From Terriglobales bacterium (GTDB lineage Bacteria; Acidobacteriota; Terriglobia; Terriglobales; Acidobacteriaceae): 54,278 nt of DNA. The stretch lies in NCBI GenBank assembly GCA_035561515.1, contig DATMXP010000050.1, positions 1 through 54,278 of the forward strand, given 5' to 3'. The translations under genes and the position numbers were made by a program. The notes below the pieces were generated by a model that searched no databases, was not told the origin of the DNA, and worked only from the letters and a program-made list of their open reading frames with translations. Of this stretch, positions 1 through 8,298 are shown in pieces; position 1 is the first letter of the stretch; each line of letters starts with the position of its first letter.

Positions 1-158
1 GCTTTGTTTTCTTATAGAAAGGCAAAACCGGGGGGGAGGGGGGAGGGGTTACCCAATTCGCGACAGTCTGGGCAAGGGTTTTTCTAACCGCCAGCCCCTG
101 AATTAGGCGCCTGCCGAGATTTCTCTTTCCACTCAGGGTATTGCATACTGGTTACTGG

Positions 159-830
159 ATGACGCCGAACTTCTTGCCGCCACGCAGCCTCACCACGCCG
201 CTCTGGAAGCGGTTGTTTTCCAATCTGCGCGACGCCATCGCCCCGCCGAAGCAGCCGCCCCTGCAAGTCACGTCGCAGCCAGTCAACCTGGGGATGATCC
301 TCGGCGACCGGCTGGCGATGCCGTGGTACCGGACGGTTTTCACGAACCTCGGTGACGTCATCACCCCGGAAACGCAACCGCCTCTCGAACTCCAGTCCGC
401 TCCGGTGGACGTGGAACTCATCGGCGACCAGACGTCGAAGCCCTGGTGGACGTCGCTGGTCCGCAACTTGGCCGACGCGATCGCACCCGAGCGCCAGCCC
501 GCGCTGGCCATCACTTCGGCGCCGGTGAATCCGCCGCGCGCGTCCGACTACCTGACCGCGCCGCGCTGGTCCGACCTGCTCGACACTCCAAAAGTCTTCT
601 ACCCCGACGCGCCGAAAGATCCCGCCGAACGCTACCGCGGATTTGTCTTCGCGCCCCCACCGCCGCCGGTCCGCACTCCGGCAACCGAATCGGCCTACCA
701 GGTCCGCGTCCGCCAGATCATGACGGAAAAGAAAAAGAACCTCCGCTACGCCCGCCTCCGCGAAGGACTCTGGGTAAGCTGCGTGCTGGCGGAAGTCGTC
801 TTCCTGGTGCTGTGGTGGTGGAGATTTTAG
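159..830 (+). CDS. Three-repeat hypothetical membrane-anchored protein
   Basis: I do not recognise this 223-residue protein. It contains three clear internal repeats of about 30 residues at roughly 13-42, 54-83 and 94-123, spaced 40-41 residues apart. Each follows the pattern PxWxxxxxNLxDxIxPExQPxLxxxSxPV. A degenerate fourth copy begins near 134. A proline run (about 166-170) is followed by a basic stretch (190-201) and one C-terminal hydrophobic segment (about 207-221, rich in Trp), so it is probably tail-anchored with the repeats outside the bilayer. An in-frame TTG lies at 141, but I chose the ATG at 159; neither start has a clear ribosome-binding site. The stop lies 11 nt before the 3' end of the tmRNA gene on the other strand. 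Confidence 0.6.
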   Translation: MTPNFLPPRSLTTPLWKRLFSNLRDAIAPPKQPPLQVTSQPVNLGMILGDRLAMPWYRTVFTNLGDVITPETQPPLELQSAPVDVELIGDQTSKPWWTSLVRNLADAIAPERQPALAITSAPVNPPRASDYLTAPRWSDLLDTPKVFYPDAPKDPAERYRGFVFAPPPPPVRTPATESAYQVRVRQIMTEKKKNLRYARLREGLWVSCVLAEVVFLVLWWWRF

Positions 831-841
831 TAATAAAGGAA

Positions 842-1205
842 TGGTGGAGGCGGCGGGAGTTGAACCCGCGTCCGAAGGTGTAGTCAGCAGAGAGCCTACA
901 TACTTAGTCGCATTCACGCCGGGCTTACGCCCAACTTTCGCCGCTCGCGCTGAGAACGCGACAAGAAACGCGAGCCGCTAGTCCGCAAATCTCGGTTCCG
1001 CCCTTGGACCTCGGTTGGAACCCAGCCTACTGTGCGACGCCGGCTCTCAGCCCGTAGACAAAGCCGAGGACAGCGGCAACCTAACTAATTAGGCTGCGTA
1101 TGCCAGTTCTTGATTGGCAACTATCATTTTTGCCACAGTCACGGGCGTGTGCACCCCGGTATGCCTCGCTGCCGCAATCATCTCCGTCGAAGCCGTGGCG
1201 CCCCC
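842..1205 (-). ncRNA. ssrA: Transfer-messenger RNA (tmRNA)
   Basis: tmRNA rescues stalled ribosomes and adds a degradation tag. On the minus strand the 5' end (1205 inward) starts with the GGGGGCG-type tRNA half followed by GGCTTCGACGGAGATG. The 3' end at 842 carries the T-arm, the GTTCAACTCCCGCC stretch and an encoded CCA. The length is 364 nt. By alignment of the UAGUU-GCC resume site with the E. coli UAGUC-GCA site, the tag reading frame is 1118 down to 1092, followed by TAA (1091-1089). It encodes ANQELAYAA, with the usual hydrophobic AYAA end recognised by ClpXP-type proteases. The resume codon is inferred by analogy; the ends of the RNA are read directly. Confidence 0.95.
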
Positions 1206-1495
1206 ATTTCGGTGTGCCCGCTGTGCAGAAACCTTGCGGTCTGTTCGACCGGCCCGGGGCTGGTTTTCTCCGGGCCGCTGTCCCTTCCAGTGTATCGCTA
1301 CACAGAAGGTAGTCAAACTATCTATTAGATGTAAAAGATTTGCTTTTGATTCAATGCCTTGCGCCGATTTAGTTTGCATCCCGACGCTTAGACAGTCATC
1401 GAATAGTTGTCGCGGCAACCACGTCTGTTGCCGATGTGCCATTCATCACCGCACCCATAACAAAATCCATTTAGTCTCACCGACGGAGAACTTGC
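1206..1495. promoter_or_regulatory. Divergent intergenic region between ssrA and the alcohol dehydrogenase gene
   Basis: This gene-free stretch must hold the promoter of tmRNA (minus) and probably that of the dehydrogenase (plus). The middle part (about 1305-1350) is AT-richer than its surroundings. I cannot assign -35/-10 boxes with confidence. Confidence 0.35.
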
Positions 1496-2599
1496 ATGAG
1501 TCATACAGTCGAAGTTCCTGAGCAATCCAATACATCTGCCAAAACCACGAAAGCGCTCGGCTACGCCGCACAAAGCGCTACTTCCCCACTCGCGCCGTTC
1601 TCGTTCGAGCGCCGCGTTCCCGGCCCGAAGGATGTTCAAATCCAGATCCTCTATTGCGGAGTTTGCCACTCCGATCTGCATACAGTCCGCAACGAGTGGA
1701 ACAACACCATCTATCCGTCGCTGCCCGGACATGAAATCGTCGGCCGCGTAACAGCCGTCGGCAACGAAGTAAAGAAGTTCAAGGTCGGGCAAGTGGCCGC
1801 TGTCGGCTGCATGGTTGGCTCCTGTGGAACCTGCCCGAACTGCAAACAGGGTTACGAGCAATATTGCGATGTGGGCTTTGTTGGAACATACAACGGTGAA
1901 GACAAGGTCCTCGGCGGCATGACTTACGGAGGCTATTCGACGCATGTTGTGGTCGACGAGCACTTCGTCCTGAGCGTTCCCGAGAATCTACAGGACAACC
2001 TTGCCGCTGTCGCGCCGCTGCTCTGTGCCGGCATTACTACGTACTCCCCGCTGCACCATTGGAAGGTCGGTCCCGGACAGAAGGTCGGCGTTGTCGGTCT
2101 CGGCGGATTGGGCCATATGGCCGTGAAGATTGCCGCCGCGATGGGCGCGCACGTGGTCCTCTTCACAACGTCGCCCAATAAGAAAGACGACGCGCTTCGG
2201 CTTGGGGCGAAAGAGATCGTCGTCACCAGGGATCCGGCCAATTTCGAGAAGCACCTGAACAGCTTCGACTTCATTCTCGACTGCGTCTCGGCGCAGCACG
2301 ACATCAACCAGTACCTGAACCTGCTGAAGCGTGATGGCACGCTGACTCTGGTGGGTGCTCCCGAAAAGCCGCTTCCGGCAGAAGCTTTCAGCTTGATCTT
2401 CAAGCGGCGACAGTTTGCGGGTTCGCTGATCGGCGGAATTCCAGAGACGCAGGAGATGCTCGACTTCTGCGGCAAGCACAACATTGTTTCCGACATCGAG
2501 ATTATTCCGATCCAGAAGATCAACGAAGCATACGAGCGCATGCTGAAGAGCGACGTGAAGTATCGCTTTGTAATCGACATGGCTTCGCTTCAGCAATAA
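1496..2599 (+). CDS. Zinc-dependent NAD(P)-alcohol dehydrogenase, YahK/cinnamyl alcohol dehydrogenase type
   Basis: This 367-residue cytosolic medium-chain dehydrogenase should interconvert aldehydes and primary alcohols using NAD(P)H. The N-terminal GroES-like half shows the catalytic zinc motif GVCHSDLH (Cys near residue 57), the GHE motif near 80 and the four-cysteine structural zinc lobe GSCGTCPNC...C (about 104-123). The Rossmann half has GLGGLGHMAVK near 202-212. The length fits the YahK/CAD subfamily. The ATG at 1496 is preceded by a GGAG-type ribosome-binding site (ACGGAGAACTTGC). A strong intrinsic terminator follows, so it appears to be a single-gene unit. The substrate cannot be told from sequence. 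Confidence 0.92.
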   Translation: MSHTVEVPEQSNTSAKTTKALGYAAQSATSPLAPFSFERRVPGPKDVQIQILYCGVCHSDLHTVRNEWNNTIYPSLPGHEIVGRVTAVGNEVKKFKVGQVAAVGCMVGSCGTCPNCKQGYEQYCDVGFVGTYNGEDKVLGGMTYGGYSTHVVVDEHFVLSVPENLQDNLAAVAPLLCAGITTYSPLHHWKVGPGQKVGVVGLGGLGHMAVKIAAAMGAHVVLFTTSPNKKDDALRLGAKEIVVTRDPANFEKHLNSFDFILDCVSAQHDINQYLNLLKRDGTLTLVGAPEKPLPAEAFSLIFKRRQFAGSLIGGIPETQEMLDFCGKHNIVSDIEIIPIQKINEAYERMLKSDVKYRFVIDMASLQQ

Positions 2600-2619
2600 A
2601 CCTTAGACGACAACCGCAT

Positions 2620-2665
2620 AAAGAGCACTTGGTGACAACAATCGCTGAGTGCTCTTTTTGTTTTC
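2620..2665 (+). terminator. Intrinsic terminator of the alcohol dehydrogenase gene
   Basis: A perfect 10-bp stem AAAGAGCACT (2620-2629) pairs with AGTGCTCTTT (2648-2657), followed by further T residues. It lies 20 nt after the stop codon. Confidence 0.85.
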
Positions 2666-2871
2666 TTAGGGATTAATGCGGATTACGCCCACTCAAAATC
2701 GCTTGTATTCTGCGGACAAGAAAGATGGACTTTCCACCGGAAGGCCTTGTACTCCATTCAAGGAGAACGGCCTGTTCGTAATCTGTTGGAGGTTACGTCG
2801 ATGACCTAAAGTCCAAATATCGTAACTAATGGTGTGAGCTACCACGCCACTAGAAGCGCAAGGAGATTCAA

Positions 2872-5067
2872 GTGGCATACCGCCCCCAGTACACCTTCAT
2901 CTTCCTACTGTTGTCGTTCTGTTTTGTTCTTACCGCTTCCGCAAAAGATAACCAACTTACCCCGGCTCAGGTCGCAGCGAAGGTTGCGCAGGCTGAGCGT
3001 CTTACTCTGTCGCTGAGCGCGTCAGTGGACGAGTACAAGAGTGCACCGAATTCCGAGAAGTCCCAAAAGCTAATGAACGCCCGCGGGCTGGCAAAGCAGC
3101 GCGCGGCAGTGATGTCCGAACTGATGCGTCAGGCTCCGGCCGATGCGTTGCGCTTGCTTGCACCAGCGGGATTGCGCAGTTCGCTTCCCGCGGCCGATCA
3201 GGGTTCAGTCGAAGCACCCGTTACGCTCGACGGCGAGATGGAAGTGCTGATCGAAGAGCGCAATGACGGTTCCCATCACGATCACTTCTTCCTGAAGACG
3301 GCGAGGGAACGTCTTGAACTGCACTTCGGGGCAAACAAACCGTACCAATTGCGCGGCGGAGACAAGGTCCGCGTGAAGGGTTCGCGTTTGAATACTGATG
3401 TGCTGATGCGGTCGGGAACGGACTCGAGTTCCGTACAGACCCTGGCGCTTGCGACACCGAACACATTTGGCGCGCAAAGCACGCTGGTGATCCTGGTGAA
3501 TTTCCAGGACAACACCTCCCAGCCTTACACTCCGGCCTATGCGTATGACGTAGTCTTCAACACCACGAGCAAGTTCGACATGGAGAACTCGCAGAACCAG
3601 ACCTGGCTCACGGGAACTGTGGCCGGATGGTTCACCCTGCCGATGTCGAACAGCACTTGCGACTACAACCAGATCGCCACGCTTGGCGATCAGGCCGCCC
3701 AGAATGCCGGCTACAACCTGAGCCAGTATCCGCGGCGCGTGTATGGCTTCCCTTCCGGTAGTTGCGGCTGGTGGGGACTGGGCAACGTAGGCGGAAATCC
3801 GACGCATGCCTGGATCAATGGCACCTTCAGCCTCGCGGTGGTCGGTCACGAAATGGGCCACAACCTTGGCTTGTGGCACGCGCGTTCTTATGACTGCGGC
3901 ACAACGACGCTCGCGGCAGGCTGCAGCATCGGCGAATACGGCGACAATTTCGACATCATGGGCAACGGCTACTACGAGCACTTCAGCGCATTCCAGAAGG
4001 AACGCCTGGGATGGCTGAACTATGGCAGCTCTTACCCGCTGCTGACGGTACAGTCGAGTGGCACGTACACAATCGAACCGTATGCGGCCATGACGAGCGG
4101 CTACAAGGCCCTGAAGATCCTCAAGAGCACCGACAGCTCCGGATACAAAACCTGGTATTACGTGGAGTTCCGCCGTCCGGTGGGCTTTGACGCAATGGGC
4201 ATTATCGCCAACAACAGCAACGTAAGTAATGGTGTGCTCGTGCACACGGGCTATGAAGGCAACGGCAACAGCGCCAACCTGCTGGACATGCAACCCACAA
4301 GCACGGGCTGGAGCGGGCCGGCGTTGAGCGTCGGACAGACATTCTCGGATCCGGATTCAGGCGTGGCGGTCACGCTGGCATCGTCGAGCAGCACGGGGGC
4401 GACCCTCAACGTCTCGCTCACCGGCGCGCCCTGTACGAAGTCGAATCCCGCCGTGTCACTCTCTCCTTCGCAAAGCCAATGGATGGCGCCGGGTTCCACC
4501 GCCACCTACACGCTCAGCGTAAAGAACAACGATTCCACCAATTGCTCGGCCGCAACCTTCAATCTGGCGAATGTGGTCCCATCCGGCTGGGTTGGGTCCC
4601 TTGCCAGTTCGGCCATAGTCGTGAATCCGGGCACGAACGCATCGACGTCGCTGAAGGTTACCTCTCCTTCGGGCGCAACGAGCGGCTATTACAACTTCAC
4701 CGCCAGTGCGGCAAACTCTTCGGCTACGAACTACGCTGCATCGACAACGGGCACTTATGTTGTGTCCAGTTCGATGGGCGTCACCGTTTCGACGGCACAG
4801 ACGTCGTACTCGCGTAACACCACTGTACCTATCAGCGTTAGCGCGAGTGCGAACGGCGGGCCGGTGTCCGGTGCAAGCGTGAAGGTTTCCGTCACCAAGG
4901 CCAATGGCTCGGTCACGAACCTCAGCGGCACAACGGGCTCCAACGGCACTGTCACGTTGAACCTCAGGCTGAAGAAACAGGATTCGGTCGGCACCTACTC
5001 GGTGACGGCTACCGTGACCAGCGGATCGATCTCAGGAACAGCATCCTCCTCTTTCGTCGTGAAGTAG
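2872..5067 (+). CDS. Secreted metzincin-type metalloprotease (gametolysin/M11-like) with C-terminal Ig-like domains
   Basis: This 731-residue protein is probably an exported zinc protease. A signal peptide covers about residues 1-24, with ASA before the predicted cut. The zinc site HEMGHNLGLWH (His326, Glu327, His330, His336) is the extended HExxHxxGxxH metzincin signature, with a Met-turn IMGNG around 362-366. The pre-catalytic region (about 25-200) is likely a propeptide. Residues about 525-630 resemble a NEW3-type beta domain (SPSQSQWMAPGSTATYTLSV), and the last 95 residues resemble a bacterial Ig/Big-type domain. The GTG start at 2872 is supported by AGGAG at 2861-2865. The fold assignment is firm; the substrate is unknown. 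Confidence 0.85.
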   Translation: MAYRPQYTFIFLLLSFCFVLTASAKDNQLTPAQVAAKVAQAERLTLSLSASVDEYKSAPNSEKSQKLMNARGLAKQRAAVMSELMRQAPADALRLLAPAGLRSSLPAADQGSVEAPVTLDGEMEVLIEERNDGSHHDHFFLKTARERLELHFGANKPYQLRGGDKVRVKGSRLNTDVLMRSGTDSSSVQTLALATPNTFGAQSTLVILVNFQDNTSQPYTPAYAYDVVFNTTSKFDMENSQNQTWLTGTVAGWFTLPMSNSTCDYNQIATLGDQAAQNAGYNLSQYPRRVYGFPSGSCGWWGLGNVGGNPTHAWINGTFSLAVVGHEMGHNLGLWHARSYDCGTTTLAAGCSIGEYGDNFDIMGNGYYEHFSAFQKERLGWLNYGSSYPLLTVQSSGTYTIEPYAAMTSGYKALKILKSTDSSGYKTWYYVEFRRPVGFDAMGIIANNSNVSNGVLVHTGYEGNGNSANLLDMQPTSTGWSGPALSVGQTFSDPDSGVAVTLASSSSTGATLNVSLTGAPCTKSNPAVSLSPSQSQWMAPGSTATYTLSVKNNDSTNCSAATFNLANVVPSGWVGSLASSAIVVNPGTNASTSLKVTSPSGATSGYYNFTASAANSSATNYAASTTGTYVVSSSMGVTVSTAQTSYSRNTTVPISVSASANGGPVSGASVKVSVTKANGSVTNLSGTTGSNGTVTLNLRLKKQDSVGTYSVTATVTSGSISGTASSSFVVK

Positions 5068-5087
5068 TCCCATCATTCCTCCTTCGG

Positions 5088-5113
5088 GCCACCGCTTCGG
5101 CGGTGGCTTTTTT
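5088..5113 (+). terminator. Intrinsic terminator of the metalloprotease gene
   Basis: GCCACCGC (5088-5095), a TTCG tetraloop and GCGGTGGC (5100-5107) are followed by six T residues. Confidence 0.92.
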
Positions 5114-5187
5114 GTTCACAAAGGCCTGTGAGTAAGATCACCGACTCTGGTGTCAACCTGTCTCAGACTCCCACCCAGAGGTGCTTT

Positions 5188-5346
5188 ATGCCGATCATTG
5201 CTATGGGGGTGGTGGCCCTGATCGTGTTCGTGGTAATGGGCGCGATGCTGTTCTACGCGGCGTATGCCGAGACTAAGACTGAGCATGAGATAGCCCACAA
5301 GCAAGGTTCGAAGCCGGAGTTGAAGAGTCACGCCCCCACTGCGTGA
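5188..5346 (+). CDS. Small single-span membrane protein
   Basis: A 52-residue ORF has one strong hydrophobic helix (about residues 2-25) followed by a charged, Lys/Glu-rich tail. The ATG at 5188 has a plausible AGAGGT ribosome-binding site 5-10 nt upstream, which I prefer over the in-frame GTG at 5128. No family is recognised. The composition is that of a small inner-membrane protein, but without comparison I cannot exclude a chance ORF. Confidence 0.45.
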   Translation: MPIIAMGVVALIVFVVMGAMLFYAAYAETKTEHEIAHKQGSKPELKSHAPTA

Positions 5347-5510
5347 TTCGCTCACTGCGCTCCGGTCCAGCGGCATGGAAACACTGCGCAAGGTACTCCG
5401 CCCGCGCACGTCTCAGGAGGCGAGTTTCCATGCCGCTTTCATCTCCAGCCCTGTCCGCCGCCTGACCCCTTGCGATACACTGGACTGTAAGCTCCGAAAC
5501 GGAGGAGCGA

Positions 5511-6614
5511 GTGAATACCCGCAGAATTCTTTCCAGCGTTCTACTTCTATTTACGATCGTCGTTCTGCTGTTGTGGTACGCGCGCAGCGACCGCCAGGTT
5601 TCCGCACGGCCGGTGGGACAGTCGATTGTGATTCCAACTCCACTGGGACTGCCTCCGGTACCGTTTCCCGCGGACAATCCGCCCACGGCCGAAACCGTTG
5701 CGCTTGGCCGGCAGCTTTACTACGACACCAGCCTTTCAGCGGACAACACCATAGCCTGCTCCACATGTCATGATCCGGCGTTTGGCTTTTCCGATCCGAA
5801 GCCGGTTTCCGAAGGCGTGCTGAAACGGACGGGCACACGGAATTCCCCGACGGTGCTGAACTCCGTTTACTTCTCCTCGCAGTTCTGGGATGGCCGTGCC
5901 GCGAGCCTGGAACAACAGGCCGAAGGTCCGATGCAGAATCCCGTCGAGATGGCCCACTCATTGCGTGGAGTGGAACAGAAACTAACCCAGAATCCCAGGT
6001 ACGCCGAGGAATTCCGGAAGGCATTCGGTAACGGACCAATCACCATTCAGCGGGTGGTGAATGCGATCGCGGCTTTCGAGCGCACCGTGGTGAGCGGAAA
6101 TTCCCCCTTCGATCGCTGGTACTACGGCAAAGATGAGAAGGCGGTCAGCGATTCGGTGAAACGAGGCTTCGAAGTATTCCGCGATCCTCATAAGGGCAAC
6201 TGCCAGACGTGCCATACGGTGAACGAAAACTACGCTCTGTTCACCGACAACAAGTTCCACAACATCGGCGTGGGCGCTACCGAAGACAGCGTGAAAGATC
6301 GCGGGCGCTTCGATGTGACGAAGGATCCTGCCGACACCGCTTCCTTCAAAACTCCGACGCTTCGCAATGTGGCGCTGACTGCACCGTACTTCCATGACGG
6401 TAGCCGCAAGACGCTAAAGGAAGTACTCGACTTCTATATCGGCGGCGGCAACTCCAACCCGCATCTGGATAAGGAAGTCCACGCTCTCGACTTCCTGACT
6501 GCGCAGGAACGCGCCGACCTGATTGCATTTATGGAATCGCTTACGGGCGAGATGCCGAAGGATGTTGGGCCACTACCGCAACACGAACTGACAGCAACGC
6601 AATCCGGCAAATAA
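5511..6614 (+). CDS. Di-haem cytochrome c peroxidase (CcpA/MauG family)
   Basis: This is a 367-residue periplasmic or membrane-anchored enzyme that reduces hydrogen peroxide with electrons from small cytochromes or quinol, or performs a related MauG-type oxidation. An N-terminal hydrophobic segment (about 6-24) is a signal anchor. Two CXXCH haem sites, CSTCH (83-87) and CQTCH (231-235), mark the two cytochrome c domains. The FWDGR segment near 125-129 and the TPTLRNVALTAPYFHDG segment are typical of the family. The GTG start at 5511 has a strong GGAGGAG just upstream. A GC-rich hairpin follows the stop. Other family members (MauG, RoxA-like) act on non-peroxide substrates, so the exact reaction is open. 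Confidence 0.92.
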   Translation: MNTRRILSSVLLLFTIVVLLLWYARSDRQVSARPVGQSIVIPTPLGLPPVPFPADNPPTAETVALGRQLYYDTSLSADNTIACSTCHDPAFGFSDPKPVSEGVLKRTGTRNSPTVLNSVYFSSQFWDGRAASLEQQAEGPMQNPVEMAHSLRGVEQKLTQNPRYAEEFRKAFGNGPITIQRVVNAIAAFERTVVSGNSPFDRWYYGKDEKAVSDSVKRGFEVFRDPHKGNCQTCHTVNENYALFTDNKFHNIGVGATEDSVKDRGRFDVTKDPADTASFKTPTLRNVALTAPYFHDGSRKTLKEVLDFYIGGGNSNPHLDKEVHALDFLTAQERADLIAFMESLTGEMPKDVGPLPQHELTATQSGK

Positions 6615-6618
6615 AAAT

Positions 6619-6642
6619 GACCCGCGTCCCCCGACGCGGGTC
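6619..6642. terminator. Shared hairpin between convergent genes
   Basis: A perfect 10-bp stem GACCCGCGTC / GACGCGGGTC surrounds a CCCC loop. It lacks a clear T run on either strand. Its position between two convergent stop codons suggests a bidirectional terminator. Confidence 0.6.
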
Positions 6643-6661
6643 GAAGTTATCAGAAGGTCAC

Positions 6662-7735
6662 TTACGTCCTTGCCACCACAGCGGTGGCACCCCGGTTTGC
6701 GTTGTACGCATGCAGAGCTTCGATCATTGCCCGGATATTCTGGCCGGGCATTCCGGGACTGGTACCACCACCCAATGAGAGGATGATCCCCTCTCCCTGG
6801 GAGTCCTCAAGCACATCGAGCGTCGCGGCCTTCACCTCTTCCGGTGTGCCCCGAACGCCAATCTCCAGCGGATTCACATTGCCCATCAGACACATGCGAT
6901 CCCCTACCCGCTGCTTCACTTCGCGAATGTTTCGCTGCTTTCCCCAGTTCAGCACGTTGAAGCCGACGTCGGGCAAATGGTTCAGGCAGGCGCCGACTTC
7001 CGCATCGTTGTGATAGACCTTGATCCAATCTTTTGGAAACGCGTCGCAGATTCGCTTCAGGTACGGATGAGCGAATTCGAGATACTTCTCTTCATTGATA
7101 AAGCCAACGATATCGTCGAGGATAAAGATGCTTTCGACGGTGTCGCCCAGAACCTTGTGCTGCGCTTTCAGCCAGTCGATGACGACATTCGTGCAGAGGT
7201 CGATGAGCCGGTGAGCGCCGGCAGGGTCCTTGCGAATGTCCATCATGAACTTCTGTGTCCCGCGAACGAAACCCGCCGTGCAGAGAGGGCCGCGAGCGGT
7301 GATCATGGGCAGCGTGTAACCTGCGTCGAGAATGCGCTGCTTCACCATGCTCATGTGATGAAGCGTGAGGGCGGCGTACGAGTCCACTTCCACTTCGTAC
7401 TTGGAAATCTTATCGATGTCTTCGAGGCGATACAGAGTCGCTTCCTCGCTAGGAGTGGTATTGGGCCAGAACTTGATCTTCGCGCCGAGAATGGACGGCT
7501 CGGCGGCCATACCGAATTCCATCCACCAGGACGGGACAAAGATGACCTCAGGAAATTCATGCATGATCGTCAGGTTCGAGCGGAACCAGAGGTCGAGATC
7601 AAGGTAGTAATCGAGATGTTTGAGGCCGAGATAACCCGGGACCCATGGGCTGTCGATAATCATGGCCATGGGTATCTGGCTGAGTTTCTCGAGGCGGGCT
7701 GCTTTCTTAAAGGTCTCCCACTGTTGGGGAAGCAT
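6662..7735 (-). CDS. URO-D-family methyltransferase (MtaA/HemE-like fold)
   Basis: This 357-residue protein belongs to the uroporphyrinogen decarboxylase superfamily. The family also contains corrinoid- and cobalamin-dependent methyltransferases, and these are more likely here than HemE. The HemE N-terminal RQAGR motif is absent, while the internal PMITARGPLCTAG, YHNDAEV and LGGGTSPGMPGQN segments match the methyltransferase branch. The ATG at 7735 is preceded by GGAG. No corrinoid protein gene lies beside it in the window. Two other one-carbon genes, a homocysteine methyltransferase family member and folD, lie within 15 kb but not in the same operon. The methyl donor and acceptor are unknown. 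Confidence 0.75.
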   Translation of the reverse strand: MLPQQWETFKKAARLEKLSQIPMAMIIDSPWVPGYLGLKHLDYYLDLDLWFRSNLTIMHEFPEVIFVPSWWMEFGMAAEPSILGAKIKFWPNTTPSEEATLYRLEDIDKISKYEVEVDSYAALTLHHMSMVKQRILDAGYTLPMITARGPLCTAGFVRGTQKFMMDIRKDPAGAHRLIDLCTNVVIDWLKAQHKVLGDTVESIFILDDIVGFINEEKYLEFAHPYLKRICDAFPKDWIKVYHNDAEVGACLNHLPDVGFNVLNWGKQRNIREVKQRVGDRMCLMGNVNPLEIGVRGTPEEVKAATLDVLEDSQGEGIILSLGGGTSPGMPGQNIRAMIEALHAYNANRGATAVVART

Positions 7736-7960
7736 AATGACTCCAGCTACGTTTGTTCGATGTCCGAACTATTGAAATCCGGCGACAGATTACCACTGTG
7801 CGGGTGGAAGTCAATTGCACAGGTCACAGAGGAAAGTGTACGACTGAAGCGGTTTAGCTCGGTGCGATGTCGATGGATGTTCCGCTCGCATCATGCGATG
7901 GTCGCGCAAGGCGCAAGCAATCGTCGCGCAACGCGCTAGTTTTGGTTAGAATCAAGGCAC

Positions 7961-8037
7961 GGCCCTGTAGCTCAGATGGATAGAGCAGCGGTTTCCTAAA
8001 CCGTTGGTCGGCAGTTCGACTCTGCCCAGGGCCTCCA
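7961..8037 (+). tRNA. tRNA-Arg (anticodon CCT)
   Basis: The acceptor GGCCCTG (7961-7967) pairs with CAGGGCC (8027-8033), followed by T and an encoded CCA (8035-8037). The D arm (GCTC/GAGC), anticodon stem GCGGT/ACCGT with loop TTCCTAA, and T arm GGCAG-TTCGACT-CTGCC all fold. Anticodon CCT reads AGG (Arg). Confidence 0.97.
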
Positions 8038-8298
8038 TTCCTGGACCCCTTACAAAACAACATGGATGTCTTCCTTGCGGGCATTTGAATCGCGTCACTA
8101 AACGCACCAACTAAATATTTCCTATCACGAAATGAGTCCCAATTCGGGACTGCACTCAAAAACGTGGATTTTTCACGCCTTGTGACCTCCTGCGAGGGGG
8201 ACAATCTCGACTAGGAAACGATCCCTTCAGGTGTAAACACCCAATCCATGCGGTTCGGCTCTTGTCTCAACGACCCTAGATACTCGTTGGAGGTCGAT
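8038..8298. other. Gene-free interval after tRNA-Arg
   Basis: I found no gene in this interval. It probably carries the promoter of the following secreted protein; the GGAGG ribosome-binding site lies at 8289-8293. Confidence 0.3.
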
